DNA from: Flavobacterium luteolum
GTDB taxonomy: Bacteria; Bacteroidota; Bacteroidia; Flavobacteriales; Flavobacteriaceae
Direction: 5' to 3'
Length of the DNA: 64,000 bases
Assembly: GCF_027111275.1 (NCBI RefSeq)
Contig: NZ_CP114286.1
Span: 3,396,501 to 3,460,500 of the forward strand
Of the stretch, positions 34,725-44,083 are shown in pieces. Below the pieces are notes generated by a model. The model saw nothing but the letters and a program-made list of their open reading frames with translations. It did not search any database and was not told where the DNA came from. Numbering within the stretch: the first letter of the stretch is position 1; each line of letters starts with the position of its first letter. The position numbers and the translations under genes are program-made.

Positions 34725-35537
34725 ATGCTGATTGAAAAAGATTTTGATATAAGGGAAATCTTAATCAAAACAACATATCAAATTGTTGTTTGTGACGAGA
34801 ATAGTTTTAAAAGTGTTCCTGTAGCTTATGGTTCAGGTTTTTTTTTAAACTATAAAGAGAATCTATTTTTTATAACTGCTGATCATAATATACACTATGA
34901 AGATCATCAAAATAAAAAAAGATTAGGGACTGATAATTTTCTAGGTATTTTCAACAATATTAGTAATAAGCAAGAATTAAATACAATCATTACTCCGATT
35001 GGAGGATTCTATTTTATGGAAAGTATTGATTTATCGAAAGAAGATTTAGACTATGAATTAATTGATGTTGCTATTAGTTTGGTAGATAGAACTAAATTTG
35101 AAGCACCATTTTTAACTGACGAAGATTTAAAAGATGATAATCAGAATATTATAGTTTCTCCAAACGAGCAGAAATTTGAATTTTTGGAAGAGCATATAAT
35201 CGAACCATCCGAAGATGACACTTATTACGTCTATGGAAAAATAAGGCCCGAAATCAAAGGACTATTTTTTTTGCATAGAAAAGCCATATTTATGTCTAAT
35301 CTAAAATATATTCAAGATATAGGAAACTATCTACTTTTGAATACTGAAGATCAAATTAACGATTATGAAGATTGGGCAGGATTAAGCGGTTCGCCTGTAA
35401 TCAATCAAAATGGCAAATGTATTGGGGTTTTGTGTTCTGTCATTGAAAATTCAAAATCCCTTTTTGTAAAACCTTTTAGTAAAATTCTTCCTTTATTAGA
35501 CACAATTTCAATTCAAGAAAAATTATTAAAAAAATAA
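34725..35537 (+). CDS. Trypsin-like serine protease, intracellular
   Basis: This 270-residue protein has the chymotrypsin-fold order: YGSGFFL strand, ITADHN with His54, IDVAISLV with Asp114, and LSGSPVI with Ser223, followed by a GKCIGVL strand. All three catalytic residues are therefore visible. There is no signal peptide, so it is expected to act inside the cell. Trypsin-like proteases occur as effectors or activators in several bacterial defence systems. It starts the five-gene run of the AT-rich island and is followed 188 nt later by an HExxH protein. Its substrate is unknown; the neighbouring proteins are candidates. Confidence 0.8.
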   Translation: MLIEKDFDIREILIKTTYQIVVCDENSFKSVPVAYGSGFFLNYKENLFFITADHNIHYEDHQNKKRLGTDNFLGIFNNISNKQELNTIITPIGGFYFMESIDLSKEDLDYELIDVAISLVDRTKFEAPFLTDEDLKDDNQNIIVSPNEQKFEFLEEHIIEPSEDDTYYVYGKIRPEIKGLFFLHRKAIFMSNLKYIQDIGNYLLLNTEDQINDYEDWAGLSGSPVINQNGKCIGVLCSVIENSKSLFVKPFSKILPLLDTISIQEKLLKK

Positions 35538-35725
35538 AATATTGTACTATCAAAAATAGCCTAAAACTACATATGATTACATCTAATTGATATTTTGATT
35601 TCAATGCTAAATATTAAAATGAAAATGTATTTTGTTTTTTATGTTTAAAATAGAAAACCTTGTTTTAAAGAACTTATAATACATTAAAGTAATTATCTTA
35701 AATTCTTAATATGATTTAATTTTTC

Positions 35726-37066
35726 ATGGAGCAACACAATTTTGCATCTTATAAATCAGGTACATTCTCTACTGATATTACAAACTTTACTATTACTGAA
35801 AATCTTTTTGCTAAAAAAGATATGCCCGCATTCGTTCACGAATATTGTCACTATATCCAAGACATTACTAATATATCATCAATCTTTGGTTTTTCCCTAT
35901 GGATGAGAGATCTGGTTAATATGACACAAATCTTTTCTAATGGTGAAGGAAAAACAATCTCCATACCATTAGATAGAGACCAGTATGGTGAAACTATAAA
36001 TAAATTTCGAAAATATTACAATCTCTATTGTGGAGACTCAAATGATGTATTTGAACTAGATTATTCACAAATAAGCTTTAAAGAAAGACATCAAAAAACA
36101 AAGGAAATTGAATTAGATGGAAAGATTCAGCATTTAATTACAAATACTCTAGAACTAGAGAATCACGGCAACAAATTATATTTTGGATTAATTGTTCTGC
36201 AAGAAATACATGCCTATTATGCACAACAACTTGCTGAAGGAAATTTACCTGGGGTTGATCTATCAATCTATTCAAAAGATTTGCCATCATACCCTTATAA
36301 ATTTGGAGATTTTTTATTCCGAGAATTTAATATAAGCATTGACCTACGAAGTAAATTTCTTTTAATTGATTTATGTCTTGATACAATTCAATCAACCTCG
36401 ATTTTTTTGGATGTTTTAGAACAATTAAAAGGGAAATCCGTTACAGCTTACGGAGAAAATAGAATGAATTTTGTTGAAATTGTAGATGAAGCTGTGGCAA
36501 AGTGTTCGTACAGTACTTCAGTAGCTTTGACACAAATCATTCCTGATTTAAAGATGTGGTCGCAGGGACAAGGAAGAGAACATTTGTCAGAAGCCTTAAA
36601 GTGGTATATAGAAAAGATCGAATTAGTTTATGAAATAAAAAAAAATAACGCACCATCTTTTTTTTCATTGCCTTTCACAACGGATTGGAAAGATTTTGCA
36701 TTGCTTTTCGAAAGTTTCCCATCCCCAGTATATATCAAAGATGGTATATTAATGCGCACATACTCTAATAATTCAGATGACGTGGATAAAGAATTTAATA
36801 AGGAGTTTGATGCTGCTTCGACAATTTGGTCACACAGAATATTGTATGATTTTCTATGTTCGGAAAATCTTAAACAAATAGATCAACGAGGAAAGTGTCC
36901 TATGTATGAAAATTGTCATTTCAGACCTCAAATTGGAGACGATTACACTTGCAAAAGGTCTCCATGGGAAATCATCAAAAACGAAAAGGAAATAGTCTGT
37001 TACTACGGAATGGCTGCCCACTCATACGGTCTTTGGCAAAATAACCTTGATATTAAAACCGACTAA
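35726..37066 (+). CDS. Putative zinc metalloprotease-like protein (HExxH), function unknown
   Basis: This 446-residue protein has HEYCH at residues 38-42, the HExxH zinc-protease motif, in a helix (PAFVHEYCHYIQD). A second EIHAYY segment near residue 161 could give the third ligand. Four cysteines near residues 390, 396, 408 and 424 (CPMYENC ... C ... C) could hold a metal or cluster. No signal peptide or membrane segment is evident. I do not recognise a named family, and an HExxH match so close to the N-terminus could still be structural rather than catalytic. It sits between a serine protease and a DUF262 gene, all on one strand. Confidence 0.6.
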   Translation: MEQHNFASYKSGTFSTDITNFTITENLFAKKDMPAFVHEYCHYIQDITNISSIFGFSLWMRDLVNMTQIFSNGEGKTISIPLDRDQYGETINKFRKYYNLYCGDSNDVFELDYSQISFKERHQKTKEIELDGKIQHLITNTLELENHGNKLYFGLIVLQEIHAYYAQQLAEGNLPGVDLSIYSKDLPSYPYKFGDFLFREFNISIDLRSKFLLIDLCLDTIQSTSIFLDVLEQLKGKSVTAYGENRMNFVEIVDEAVAKCSYSTSVALTQIIPDLKMWSQGQGREHLSEALKWYIEKIELVYEIKKNNAPSFFSLPFTTDWKDFALLFESFPSPVYIKDGILMRTYSNNSDDVDKEFNKEFDAASTIWSHRILYDFLCSENLKQIDQRGKCPMYENCHFRPQIGDDYTCKRSPWEIIKNEKEIVCYYGMAAHSYGLWQNNLDIKTD

Positions 37067-37131
37067 TTCACTCAAAACAGATCATTTTCTGATTATAGAT
37101 AGTGATTTCAAACAGATAAATAAAATTTAAA

Positions 37132-38868
37132 ATGGCAGGATTCCAAGCACCAATCACAATACATCAAGCAATTGATAGAATAAACAGAAACGAATTTTTA
37201 CTTCCAGCTTTTCAACGCGAATTTGTATGGAAGCCAGCTCAAATTGAACAGCTTTTTGATTCTTTAATGCAAGGATATCCAATAAGTTCAATGCTTTTTT
37301 GGAAAGTAAAGGAAAGTACAAAAGCAGATTTCAGATTTTACCAGTTCTTAAAAAAATATATAGAATATCATGAAATTCATAACGATACAATCGCCACTAA
37401 TGGCGTTAATGATTTTCATGCTATACTGGACGGTCAACAACGTTTGACTGCTTTGTACATTGGATTGTGTGGCAGTTACGCATACAAAGAATACAGAAGG
37501 GCTTATGCTTATAGTGAATGGAGTTATCCAACAAGACATTTGTATTTAAATATTTCCTCCGAATATACCGAAGAGGAAAGCGATAGAAAATATAAATTCC
37601 TTTTCCTAGATAAAGCATTGACACAAGAAAAAGACATATATATTGACCACTTTCAAGAAAAGTGGTTTAAAGTAGGAACTGTATTGAAACTGTATAAAAA
37701 TGATGGTCTTGATGATTTTGCAGATGACCATGTGCTCTCAAAAGAGTCAAAAAAAATAGTTAAACAGTTGGAGAGGGTAATTCACACCGGTTTAAATATA
37801 AACTATTATGAAGAGGATGAGCAGAATCCAGATAAAGCTGTAAATATTTTTGTTAGAATAAATTCAGGCGGAACATCATTAAGCTTTTCAGATATTTTAA
37901 TGTCTATCGCAATTGCAAGTTGGAAACAAAAAGATGCAAGAACCGAAATCAATGATTTAGTCGATGCCATTAGAGCAAAAGGATTCAATATAGATAAAGA
38001 TTATATTTTAAAATCTTTTCTGTATTTGTACCACAAAGATGTTCGCTTCAAGATTACCAGTTTTAACAACGATTTTATAGGTAATATTGAATCGAATTGG
38101 GAAAACATTCGTAATTCTATTTTGAGTTTGTATGACTTATTAAAAACATTTGGATTAACAGATTATACACTTACAACAAATAATGCCACACTCCCAATTC
38201 TTTATTACATATATCACAAAAATATTTTTACCGATTTTTCAACCAAAATAGCCTACAAGGAAGATCGAGAAATAATTAAAAAATGGCTGCTCACAATTTT
38301 AGTGCGAAGGACTTTCGGAGGTCAAACCGATACTGTCTTGTCACAATCAAGAAGAGCCTTTACTATAGATGTGGAAAAAACAAAACTTGAAATTATCCAT
38401 AATTTTCCGTCAGTGGAAATAAATAAGGATATTAAAAAACTTACTGAGATTGGAGAAGACTACATTGAGGAATTATTATTAACACAAAAAGATTCCCAAT
38501 ATAGTTTTCCAATATTAGCACTATTGTATCCTGATATGGATTATAAAAATAATAATTTTCATCAAGATCACTTGCACCCAGCTGCCACCTATAACAATAT
38601 TTCTGATTCTGAAAAAGAAATTTATGGATGGAAAGTTTACAATTCGATAATCAACCTACAGATGCTCGATGCAAATGAAAATATGTCAAAAAAAATTATG
38701 AATTTAAAAGATTGGGTCGAAAAAGAAACTTTAAATTCTGATTTGAAAAGATTCATGGATAGTCATCTAATACCGCAGAACATAAATTTAGAATTGTCAA
38801 ATTTTAGTGAATATGTTACAAACAGAAAGATTTTATTAATAAATAAGCTGAAAGAAATTTTAAACTAA
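37132..38868 (+). CDS. DUF262 (ParB-like/GmrSD-type) protein with C-terminal HNH-like motif
   Basis: This 578-residue protein begins with the DUF262 domain: LPAFQREFVW at 24-33 and ILDGQQRLTALY with DGQQR at 100-104. FVRINSGGTSLSFSDI matches the second half of the domain. Near residues 477-485 a DHLHP motif resembles the His-rich nuclease motif of DUF1524, the partner domain in GmrD and SspE. Those relatives are type IV restriction or phosphorothioation-linked nickases that use nucleotide hydrolysis. It starts 65 nt after the HExxH gene and lies inside the AT-rich island, so a DNA-sensing or cutting role in defence is likely (inference). Confidence 0.85.
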   Translation: MAGFQAPITIHQAIDRINRNEFLLPAFQREFVWKPAQIEQLFDSLMQGYPISSMLFWKVKESTKADFRFYQFLKKYIEYHEIHNDTIATNGVNDFHAILDGQQRLTALYIGLCGSYAYKEYRRAYAYSEWSYPTRHLYLNISSEYTEEESDRKYKFLFLDKALTQEKDIYIDHFQEKWFKVGTVLKLYKNDGLDDFADDHVLSKESKKIVKQLERVIHTGLNINYYEEDEQNPDKAVNIFVRINSGGTSLSFSDILMSIAIASWKQKDARTEINDLVDAIRAKGFNIDKDYILKSFLYLYHKDVRFKITSFNNDFIGNIESNWENIRNSILSLYDLLKTFGLTDYTLTTNNATLPILYYIYHKNIFTDFSTKIAYKEDREIIKKWLLTILVRRTFGGQTDTVLSQSRRAFTIDVEKTKLEIIHNFPSVEINKDIKKLTEIGEDYIEELLLTQKDSQYSFPILALLYPDMDYKNNNFHQDHLHPAATYNNISDSEKEIYGWKVYNSIINLQMLDANENMSKKIMNLKDWVEKETLNSDLKRFMDSHLIPQNINLELSNFSEYVTNRKILLINKLKEILN

Positions 38869-38953
38869 ATTTTTTCACTTATAAAAGCTATAAACAGTAA
38901 AATGGCATTGTTTTAATAAATATTTTTAATCAAATAGTAAATCTTAATTTTTT

Positions 38954-39937
38954 ATGGAACCCCTTATATATTATCCGTCATTTGAACCTCCTACTGAATC
39001 GTGGCTAAAATTTTCGTTATTATACTTTGAAAATTTTCGACCTATTATTCCAAAGAACAGAGCAGGAAATATTAGTAAAAGCTATAAGGATATTATAGAT
39101 AAGACCGATTTGATCGATCCTTATAATCCTGAATATAATGTTGGATATCGCGCTTCTTTAAAAGCAATTGCAGAAGTTAATAAAATATTTGGCGATACGC
39201 ATCAAAGAAGTGTATTGTTTGATAGTGCAAATCTAATTAGAAAGTGGCAAAATCCTGAAAATTGGAATTTTAATGTTTATGAGGAAAAATTTTCAAGTGG
39301 TTGGGCAGAGTATTGCATATATAACAAAATTGGTAGACGGACTGATACGGGAATTTTGCTTCCGGAAGAATTGGCTTTTCTCTTTATGACATATCTCGCT
39401 AAAGAAATTGCATTTGAGGAATCGGCAGCGATTATAACAGATAATAATAAATACGATAATTTCACCAACTATAGTCGCTCTACTACACCAAGAATAAATC
39501 ATACGACGAAATTTGCGAAGGGCATTTTTAATCTTCTCATACCTCAAAATTTAGCGCAAATACCTGTTGATAAACTAATCAAATTTAGAAATGACAATCG
39601 AGAGTATCTAAAAGAGTTTAATCGTGAACTTCAAAACATTCAAGAAAAAATTAGTGTTGGATATAGTGAACAAGATTTTATAGATTCATATAACAATATA
39701 TACTCTGAGTTCAGCAGACAAGTTCTCCTTACCGGAATTGGATTGGCTTCCATTCCATTCGCATCATATATGCTTATTCAAAATCCGTCAGCAACAACAC
39801 CAGAATATATAAAGGAAATATTAGGGGCTTTAGGAATCATTATTGGCGGAGGATATACATTAAATAGTGGCTTAAGGGATAATAGAAGCGAGAGATATTG
39901 TAAAAAATATATGACTAATCTGGAAAGGATAAGATAG
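38954..39937 (+). CDS. Hypothetical protein with C-terminal membrane segments
   Basis: This 327-residue protein has a long N-terminal soluble part (starts MEPLIYYPSFEPPTESW) and two adjacent hydrophobic segments near residues 255-275 and 285-305 (VLLTGIGLASIPFASYMLI and LGALGIIIGGGYTL). No family is recognised. A cytoplasmic sensor tethered to the membrane by a hairpin is a common layout for defence effectors that damage membranes, but that is inference from layout. It is 85 nt after the DUF262 gene and 110 nt before the HEPN-motif gene on the same strand. Confidence 0.6.
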   Translation: MEPLIYYPSFEPPTESWLKFSLLYFENFRPIIPKNRAGNISKSYKDIIDKTDLIDPYNPEYNVGYRASLKAIAEVNKIFGDTHQRSVLFDSANLIRKWQNPENWNFNVYEEKFSSGWAEYCIYNKIGRRTDTGILLPEELAFLFMTYLAKEIAFEESAAIITDNNKYDNFTNYSRSTTPRINHTTKFAKGIFNLLIPQNLAQIPVDKLIKFRNDNREYLKEFNRELQNIQEKISVGYSEQDFIDSYNNIYSEFSRQVLLTGIGLASIPFASYMLIQNPSATTPEYIKEILGALGIIIGGGYTLNSGLRDNRSERYCKKYMTNLERIR

Positions 39938-40047
39938 TCTAAACTTAATTTTAATTTTCAAGTCATTTATATTTTTAGAACAGTTTTTGTTACTAGTGCT
40001 TCTTCAAAATGCTTTCTTTGATCTGATAAACTAAATGATAAACAATA

Positions 40048-41775
40048 ATGGCAAAATTTTCAATTACAAAGGAGTTAAAAACAATTGGTGAAATAAATAC
40101 TATTGCGGAAAAAATACTAAAAAAAATTCCAGAGGATCTTTTATTTACTAAATCAAAGGAAGAATTGTGCGCATTTATTCTAAATGAATTTGATTTCCCT
40201 GGGAAACCGCTTAAAAAGAGTGATATCACGAAAATTGAAAAAGGTTGTACATCAATTTTATTATTGATGGGAGTTGATGATGATTTTGAAAAAAAACTAT
40301 TATTTGGTAAAGAAGAAAATTATGATAGCCAAATAGATAGATTTCTTTATTATTTCTTGAATTTTATAGAATTGCCAGGAATTATAAAAGGACAACTGGA
40401 AGCAAAAGTAAAATTCGATTTAGATTCAATTAATGATTACATAAACGAATATGAAAAGATTGAATTTATTCAAAAAGGAGAAACGCCAAGAAATCATAAT
40501 CAGAGAACACAAAATGATTTTTACAAACGCTGTTTGGAAGAAAGAGTTAAAATTGAGTCTCATCTAGAATTTGGATTAAAAAGTAGAGCGTTAAGTAAAT
40601 CAAGAAGGGATAATCTGTTGGGAATGTCACAAATGATGTTTGAGGATTATGAGGATAGACCATATAAACTGCCTTTACCGAAGTCTAATGAATATTTTGA
40701 TTTTGATAAAATTGATAAAGTGGGCCATAGATTAGGAGAAATACCCATTCGAATTGGTCGAGGATTAAAGGAACTGTATATAAACGATAAGAAAGAATTT
40801 TACAAAGAACTAGAAAAAGAAATATCGGACGAGAAAGTTTTAAAGGCAATAATCAATGGCATTGAATATTTGCCATTCATTCCAGAACAAAGGAAACGAA
40901 CATTCTTAGAACTTGTTGACCTATATGATTCTAAAAAATGGTACGGTTTCTATTCGTTAGCTCTTACCCAGATTGAAGGTCTATTTACCGAAATGTGCAG
41001 AATGTGTGATCCCAGTTTCAATAGCCCTTATGCCGCTCTTCCTGATAAAGTGAATGTAGTAAGATCGTATCATCCTTATTCTGAAAGCAGTTTCGATTAT
41101 TTTCAATATTATCTACCTAATTTAAGAAACCGATTTTTGCATTACGGACTTGATTCAACTGAAGAGATTGAAATTTTATGCAAAGAACTTTTATGGGACC
41201 TGACAGAAACAGTTTCGATTTATGTAGAATTAAATATTGAAGCCTTATGGATGTTACGTCTTATTAGGAGGAGAAACGAAATAGATTTTTTGAGTGTCTC
41301 AGGTTTATGCTATTATTTTGATCTGATTGGAAGTCTGAGGCAAAAAAAACAGATCATTTATTTTGAATCCGAAATTAAAGAACTTAACGAAAGATTTTTA
41401 CCAGATTTAATTTTTAATGTTGTTTCTAACTTAGAGGAAAGAATTAATTCACTGATTGAACTTATTTATGAAACCATAAAAGTTCAATCTAATTTGAAGG
41501 GTTTTAAAATTGATTTGAATACAATTTCATTTCAAGAAATTGCAGATAATGAAGAAAAAATAAAAATAGGGGCAAAGGATATATTCAAATGGCAATTTGA
41601 GTCAGAAGTTCTTGAATTATTGCATATATTAAAATTTCTGCAATCATATAAACAAATTCTAGATTTGGAATTTATAGCAATTGAGGCAAAAATGCAAATT
41701 GACAATATAGATAAAGAATACAGTGCCATATTGAAAAAAATAAAATTAATTAATTTAAAAGTAAATTTAAATTAG
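40048..41775 (+). CDS. Large protein with HEPN-type RNxxxH motif, putative RNase
   Basis: This 575-residue protein contains, at residues 360-365, RNRFLH within a helix (LPNLRNRFLHYG), which fits the HEPN R-x4-H ribonuclease motif. Upstream, WYGFYSLALTQIEGLF resembles the first helix of HEPN domains that precede such motifs. The N-terminal third is helical and acidic, and the C-terminal 200 residues form long coiled helices (IDNIDKEYSAILKKI). HEPN proteins are RNA-cutting effectors in abortive infection and toxin-antitoxin systems. It is the last gene of the five-gene run and is followed by two AT-rich hairpins. Confidence 0.6.
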   Translation: MAKFSITKELKTIGEINTIAEKILKKIPEDLLFTKSKEELCAFILNEFDFPGKPLKKSDITKIEKGCTSILLLMGVDDDFEKKLLFGKEENYDSQIDRFLYYFLNFIELPGIIKGQLEAKVKFDLDSINDYINEYEKIEFIQKGETPRNHNQRTQNDFYKRCLEERVKIESHLEFGLKSRALSKSRRDNLLGMSQMMFEDYEDRPYKLPLPKSNEYFDFDKIDKVGHRLGEIPIRIGRGLKELYINDKKEFYKELEKEISDEKVLKAIINGIEYLPFIPEQRKRTFLELVDLYDSKKWYGFYSLALTQIEGLFTEMCRMCDPSFNSPYAALPDKVNVVRSYHPYSESSFDYFQYYLPNLRNRFLHYGLDSTEEIEILCKELLWDLTETVSIYVELNIEALWMLRLIRRRNEIDFLSVSGLCYYFDLIGSLRQKKQIIYFESEIKELNERFLPDLIFNVVSNLEERINSLIELIYETIKVQSNLKGFKIDLNTISFQEIADNEEKIKIGAKDIFKWQFESEVLELLHILKFLQSYKQILDLEFIAIEAKMQIDNIDKEYSAILKKIKLINLKVNLN

Positions 41776-41784
41776 AAATATAAT

Positions 41785-41804
41785 TTTGATTGATAAAAAT
41801 CAAA
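41785..41804. terminator. Possible terminator after HEPN-motif gene
   Basis: TTTGATT/AATCAAA pair over 7 bp with a 6-nt loop, 10 nt after the stop codon at 41775. The T-run downstream is weak, so termination strength is doubtful. Confidence 0.4.
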
Positions 41805-41842
41805 TTTGTATCTCATTGGGATTTAATTTAAGAAGAAGCTTA

Positions 41843-41864
41843 TTTTTTTGATAGATCAAAAAAA
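41843..41864. repeat. 10-bp A/T palindrome at right edge of island
   Basis: TTTTTTTGAT-AG-ATCAAAAAAA is a perfect inverted repeat with a 2-nt centre, flanked by AAGCTTAT and GGCTTAT, which extend the pairing. It lies in the 299-bp gap between the HEPN-motif gene and the convergent regulator gene. It could act as a bidirectional terminator. Confidence 0.5.
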
Positions 41865-42074
41865 AAATTAAAGGCTTATCAATTTCTAATGGCAATTTTC
41901 TTGTAGCGACTAAAGTTGTAACTCTTATTCAGTTAATTCTTAAGATTCTGTTTTAAATGTTTCGATGTTAGAATTGATTTTTGCATTATGATCTTTCATT
42001 ATGCAAATTCTTTAAATTCATTGAGCAAAAACAAAATATGCTAACATCGTCTTTGAGTTTAATAGAAACTTATT

Positions 42075-43748
42075 CTAGGCATTTCCTTTTTTTAACTGCC
42101 TAATAAAATAACTCACCGAAATGCCTGTCCGGGATTGAAATGCATTAGTGAACCGAGGAGTTGTGCTGAAACCTGCTTCTTCGCCCAGTGAGCTGATTGT
42201 GTAATTCAGATAAGTGGAATTATTCTTGAGAAGATCTATAATATAGTCGATCTTCAGGTCATTGATATAATCGACAAAACCTTTGCCTTTATGATGATAA
42301 ATAACCTTAGACAGATATTTACTATTTGAGTTGAAAGCTACAGTCAGTGTGGCAAGGGTCAAATTTTTGTCCAGATATTTTTTTTCCTTTTCGAATTTTT
42401 CCAGCTGCTTCAAAATAGTTTCTACTGTCTGCGGGGAAATATCCAACAAATCTGATTTTTGTACTGCCGTCCTAGGGTTAGACTTGCCATCAATTTTATG
42501 CAGCAACTCATCAAATTTTAGCCTGTTTCGTTTTTTATCCGTGAAATGCTTGTAAGTAAAATATATGATCACCAGAAACAATACCAGAATAATTCCAATA
42601 AACATGATGTCATATTGCTTTTCCTTGTCCAGCTGCTTAAGGATTTTTGCCCTGTCAGCAATAATTTCTTTAGTATCATAATCCTTGTGGACTTTTCCAA
42701 TCAGGTATTTACTGGTTTTGGTCAATAATGAATCTGCCTTTAGAAGCTGATCTATATAATAAAGCTGCAGATTCAAGTCATGCTTTTTCTTATAATATTT
42801 AATCAGCAATTCAAAAACTTCCTTTAAATCCGGTCTTATATACCCTTTTTCAATAAACGTCTGATTTACCTTCTGAAAGTAAGGAATGGCGGAGGATTGT
42901 AAATTAAGTTTCCAGTAGCTCTTTCCAATATAAAAGTTGGCTATGGATTCATTTGCAAATTCTGTTTCTTTATTCAAGTGCGGAACTACTTCCTGCAATG
43001 ATTTGATAGCTGTATTATAATTGCTTTTGAAATAATTGTTGATCCCTTCCGAATGCTCAAAAAAGATTTTCATTTCAGGAATTTTTAGCCTGTCACTCTC
43101 CTTTATTCCCAATAAATTAATTTGGGAACATTTATCATAATCGCCCATCCTGTTGTAGCATAACCCCAAAGAGTGCAGAGAATTCAAATAAGGCCTCGGT
43201 TCTTCCTTTGCAAAATAGCCGATACATTCATTCAAAAGCGAGACAGCTTCATCATAAAATTCAAGATAATACTTAATCTGCGCGATATTGTATTTAACCT
43301 TGTGAACTAAATACTTATCATCCGATTTGGAAATAAATCCATTTGCTTTTATGTAGTAATTGTAGGCATCATTATATTTCTTTTGACTGTAATAAACTAT
43401 TCCTTTGGATAAATATGCTGAGCCTATCAATGCGTCATTATGCGATTTTTCAGCAAATATTATCATGCTGTCAGCATAGAGCAGCCGCAGTTCGGAAGGT
43501 GACTGATGCAGGATGTTTTGATAGCCATTGACAATTTCGTTCCAATTGTTTTCCTTTTTTGCCTTAAACAAGTATGTATATAAATAAGGCGCGGCTTTAG
43601 CACTATCGCTTTTATTATCAAAGATTTTTTCGTCCAAATATTCAAAGCTTTTGGATGTAAGAGAATCCGGAATTTGGCGAAAATTATTCTGCGCTGATAG
43701 GATGTTTGATAAAAATAAAAACAGGACTAAAAATTGTTTATTATTCAT
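42075..43748 (-). CDS. TPR-transmembrane-AraC-type regulator
   Basis: This 557-residue protein has a signal-like N-terminus (KQFLVLFLFLSNILSAQ), TPR-like helical repeats (about residues 85-330, e.g. GSAYLSKGIVYYSQKKYNDAYNYY), one membrane segment near 375-397 (IMFIGIILVLFLVIIYF), and a C-terminal AraC HTH (LATLTVAFNSNSKYLSKVI and ISSLGEEAGFSTTPRFTNAFQSRTG). This layout is common in Flavobacteriia, where the outer TPR domain is thought to sense an envelope signal. It diverges from a lipoprotein gene, and twin palindromes lie between them. It probably controls the neighbouring small envelope genes or the ICE transfer genes (inference). Confidence 0.85.
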   Translation of the reverse strand: MNNKQFLVLFLFLSNILSAQNNFRQIPDSLTSKSFEYLDEKIFDNKSDSAKAAPYLYTYLFKAKKENNWNEIVNGYQNILHQSPSELRLLYADSMIIFAEKSHNDALIGSAYLSKGIVYYSQKKYNDAYNYYIKANGFISKSDDKYLVHKVKYNIAQIKYYLEFYDEAVSLLNECIGYFAKEEPRPYLNSLHSLGLCYNRMGDYDKCSQINLLGIKESDRLKIPEMKIFFEHSEGINNYFKSNYNTAIKSLQEVVPHLNKETEFANESIANFYIGKSYWKLNLQSSAIPYFQKVNQTFIEKGYIRPDLKEVFELLIKYYKKKHDLNLQLYYIDQLLKADSLLTKTSKYLIGKVHKDYDTKEIIADRAKILKQLDKEKQYDIMFIGIILVLFLVIIYFTYKHFTDKKRNRLKFDELLHKIDGKSNPRTAVQKSDLLDISPQTVETILKQLEKFEKEKKYLDKNLTLATLTVAFNSNSKYLSKVIYHHKGKGFVDYINDLKIDYIIDLLKNNSTYLNYTISSLGEEAGFSTTPRFTNAFQSRTGISVSYFIRQLKKGNA

Positions 43749-43895
43749 AAAGGCAAAGAATATTTCGAACTCGTACTTATTAAAAGCATAATTCTGATTA
43801 GATAATCAAATGAAAATTCCAAGGAATAAAAAAAGCATTCAAAAGTAAGTAAACATTTCTAATAAAACCTTTAATTGTAGGAAAAATACTTTGTC

Positions 43896-43932
43896 GATTT
43901 CATGGAAATCAACACTTTATTTCATGGATTTC
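43896..43932. promoter_or_regulatory. Two TTTCATGG palindromic sites spaced 22 bp
   Basis: GATTTCATGGAAATC (43896-43910) is a perfect palindrome with an ATG centre, and ATTTCATGGATTTC (43919-43932) is a near copy. The TTTCATGG cores are 22 bp apart, about two helical turns. The pair lies between the divergent AraC-type regulator and lipoprotein genes, so it is an operator candidate. Confidence 0.5.
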
Positions 43933-43997
43933 AGCAAACAAGTCTTTTTTTTATTGTGCTGGCAATTATAGATTTGCTTCGAATTCAATAGCAAAAT

Positions 43998-44016
43998 ATT
44001 CAGCATCGTGCTGAAT
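43998..44016. promoter_or_regulatory. Leader hairpin ATTCAGCA-TCG-TGCTGAAT
   Basis: A perfect 8-bp stem with a 3-nt loop lies 68 nt upstream of the lipoprotein start. It may be an operator or a 5' leader structure affecting that gene. The rest of the 335-bp gap holds only AT-rich sequence. Confidence 0.4.
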
Positions 44017-44083
44017 TCAGGTTCTGCTAACCCGGGTGAAATGAGCTGAGAAGAAATTCTCTTTCACTTAACCATTTTAATTT

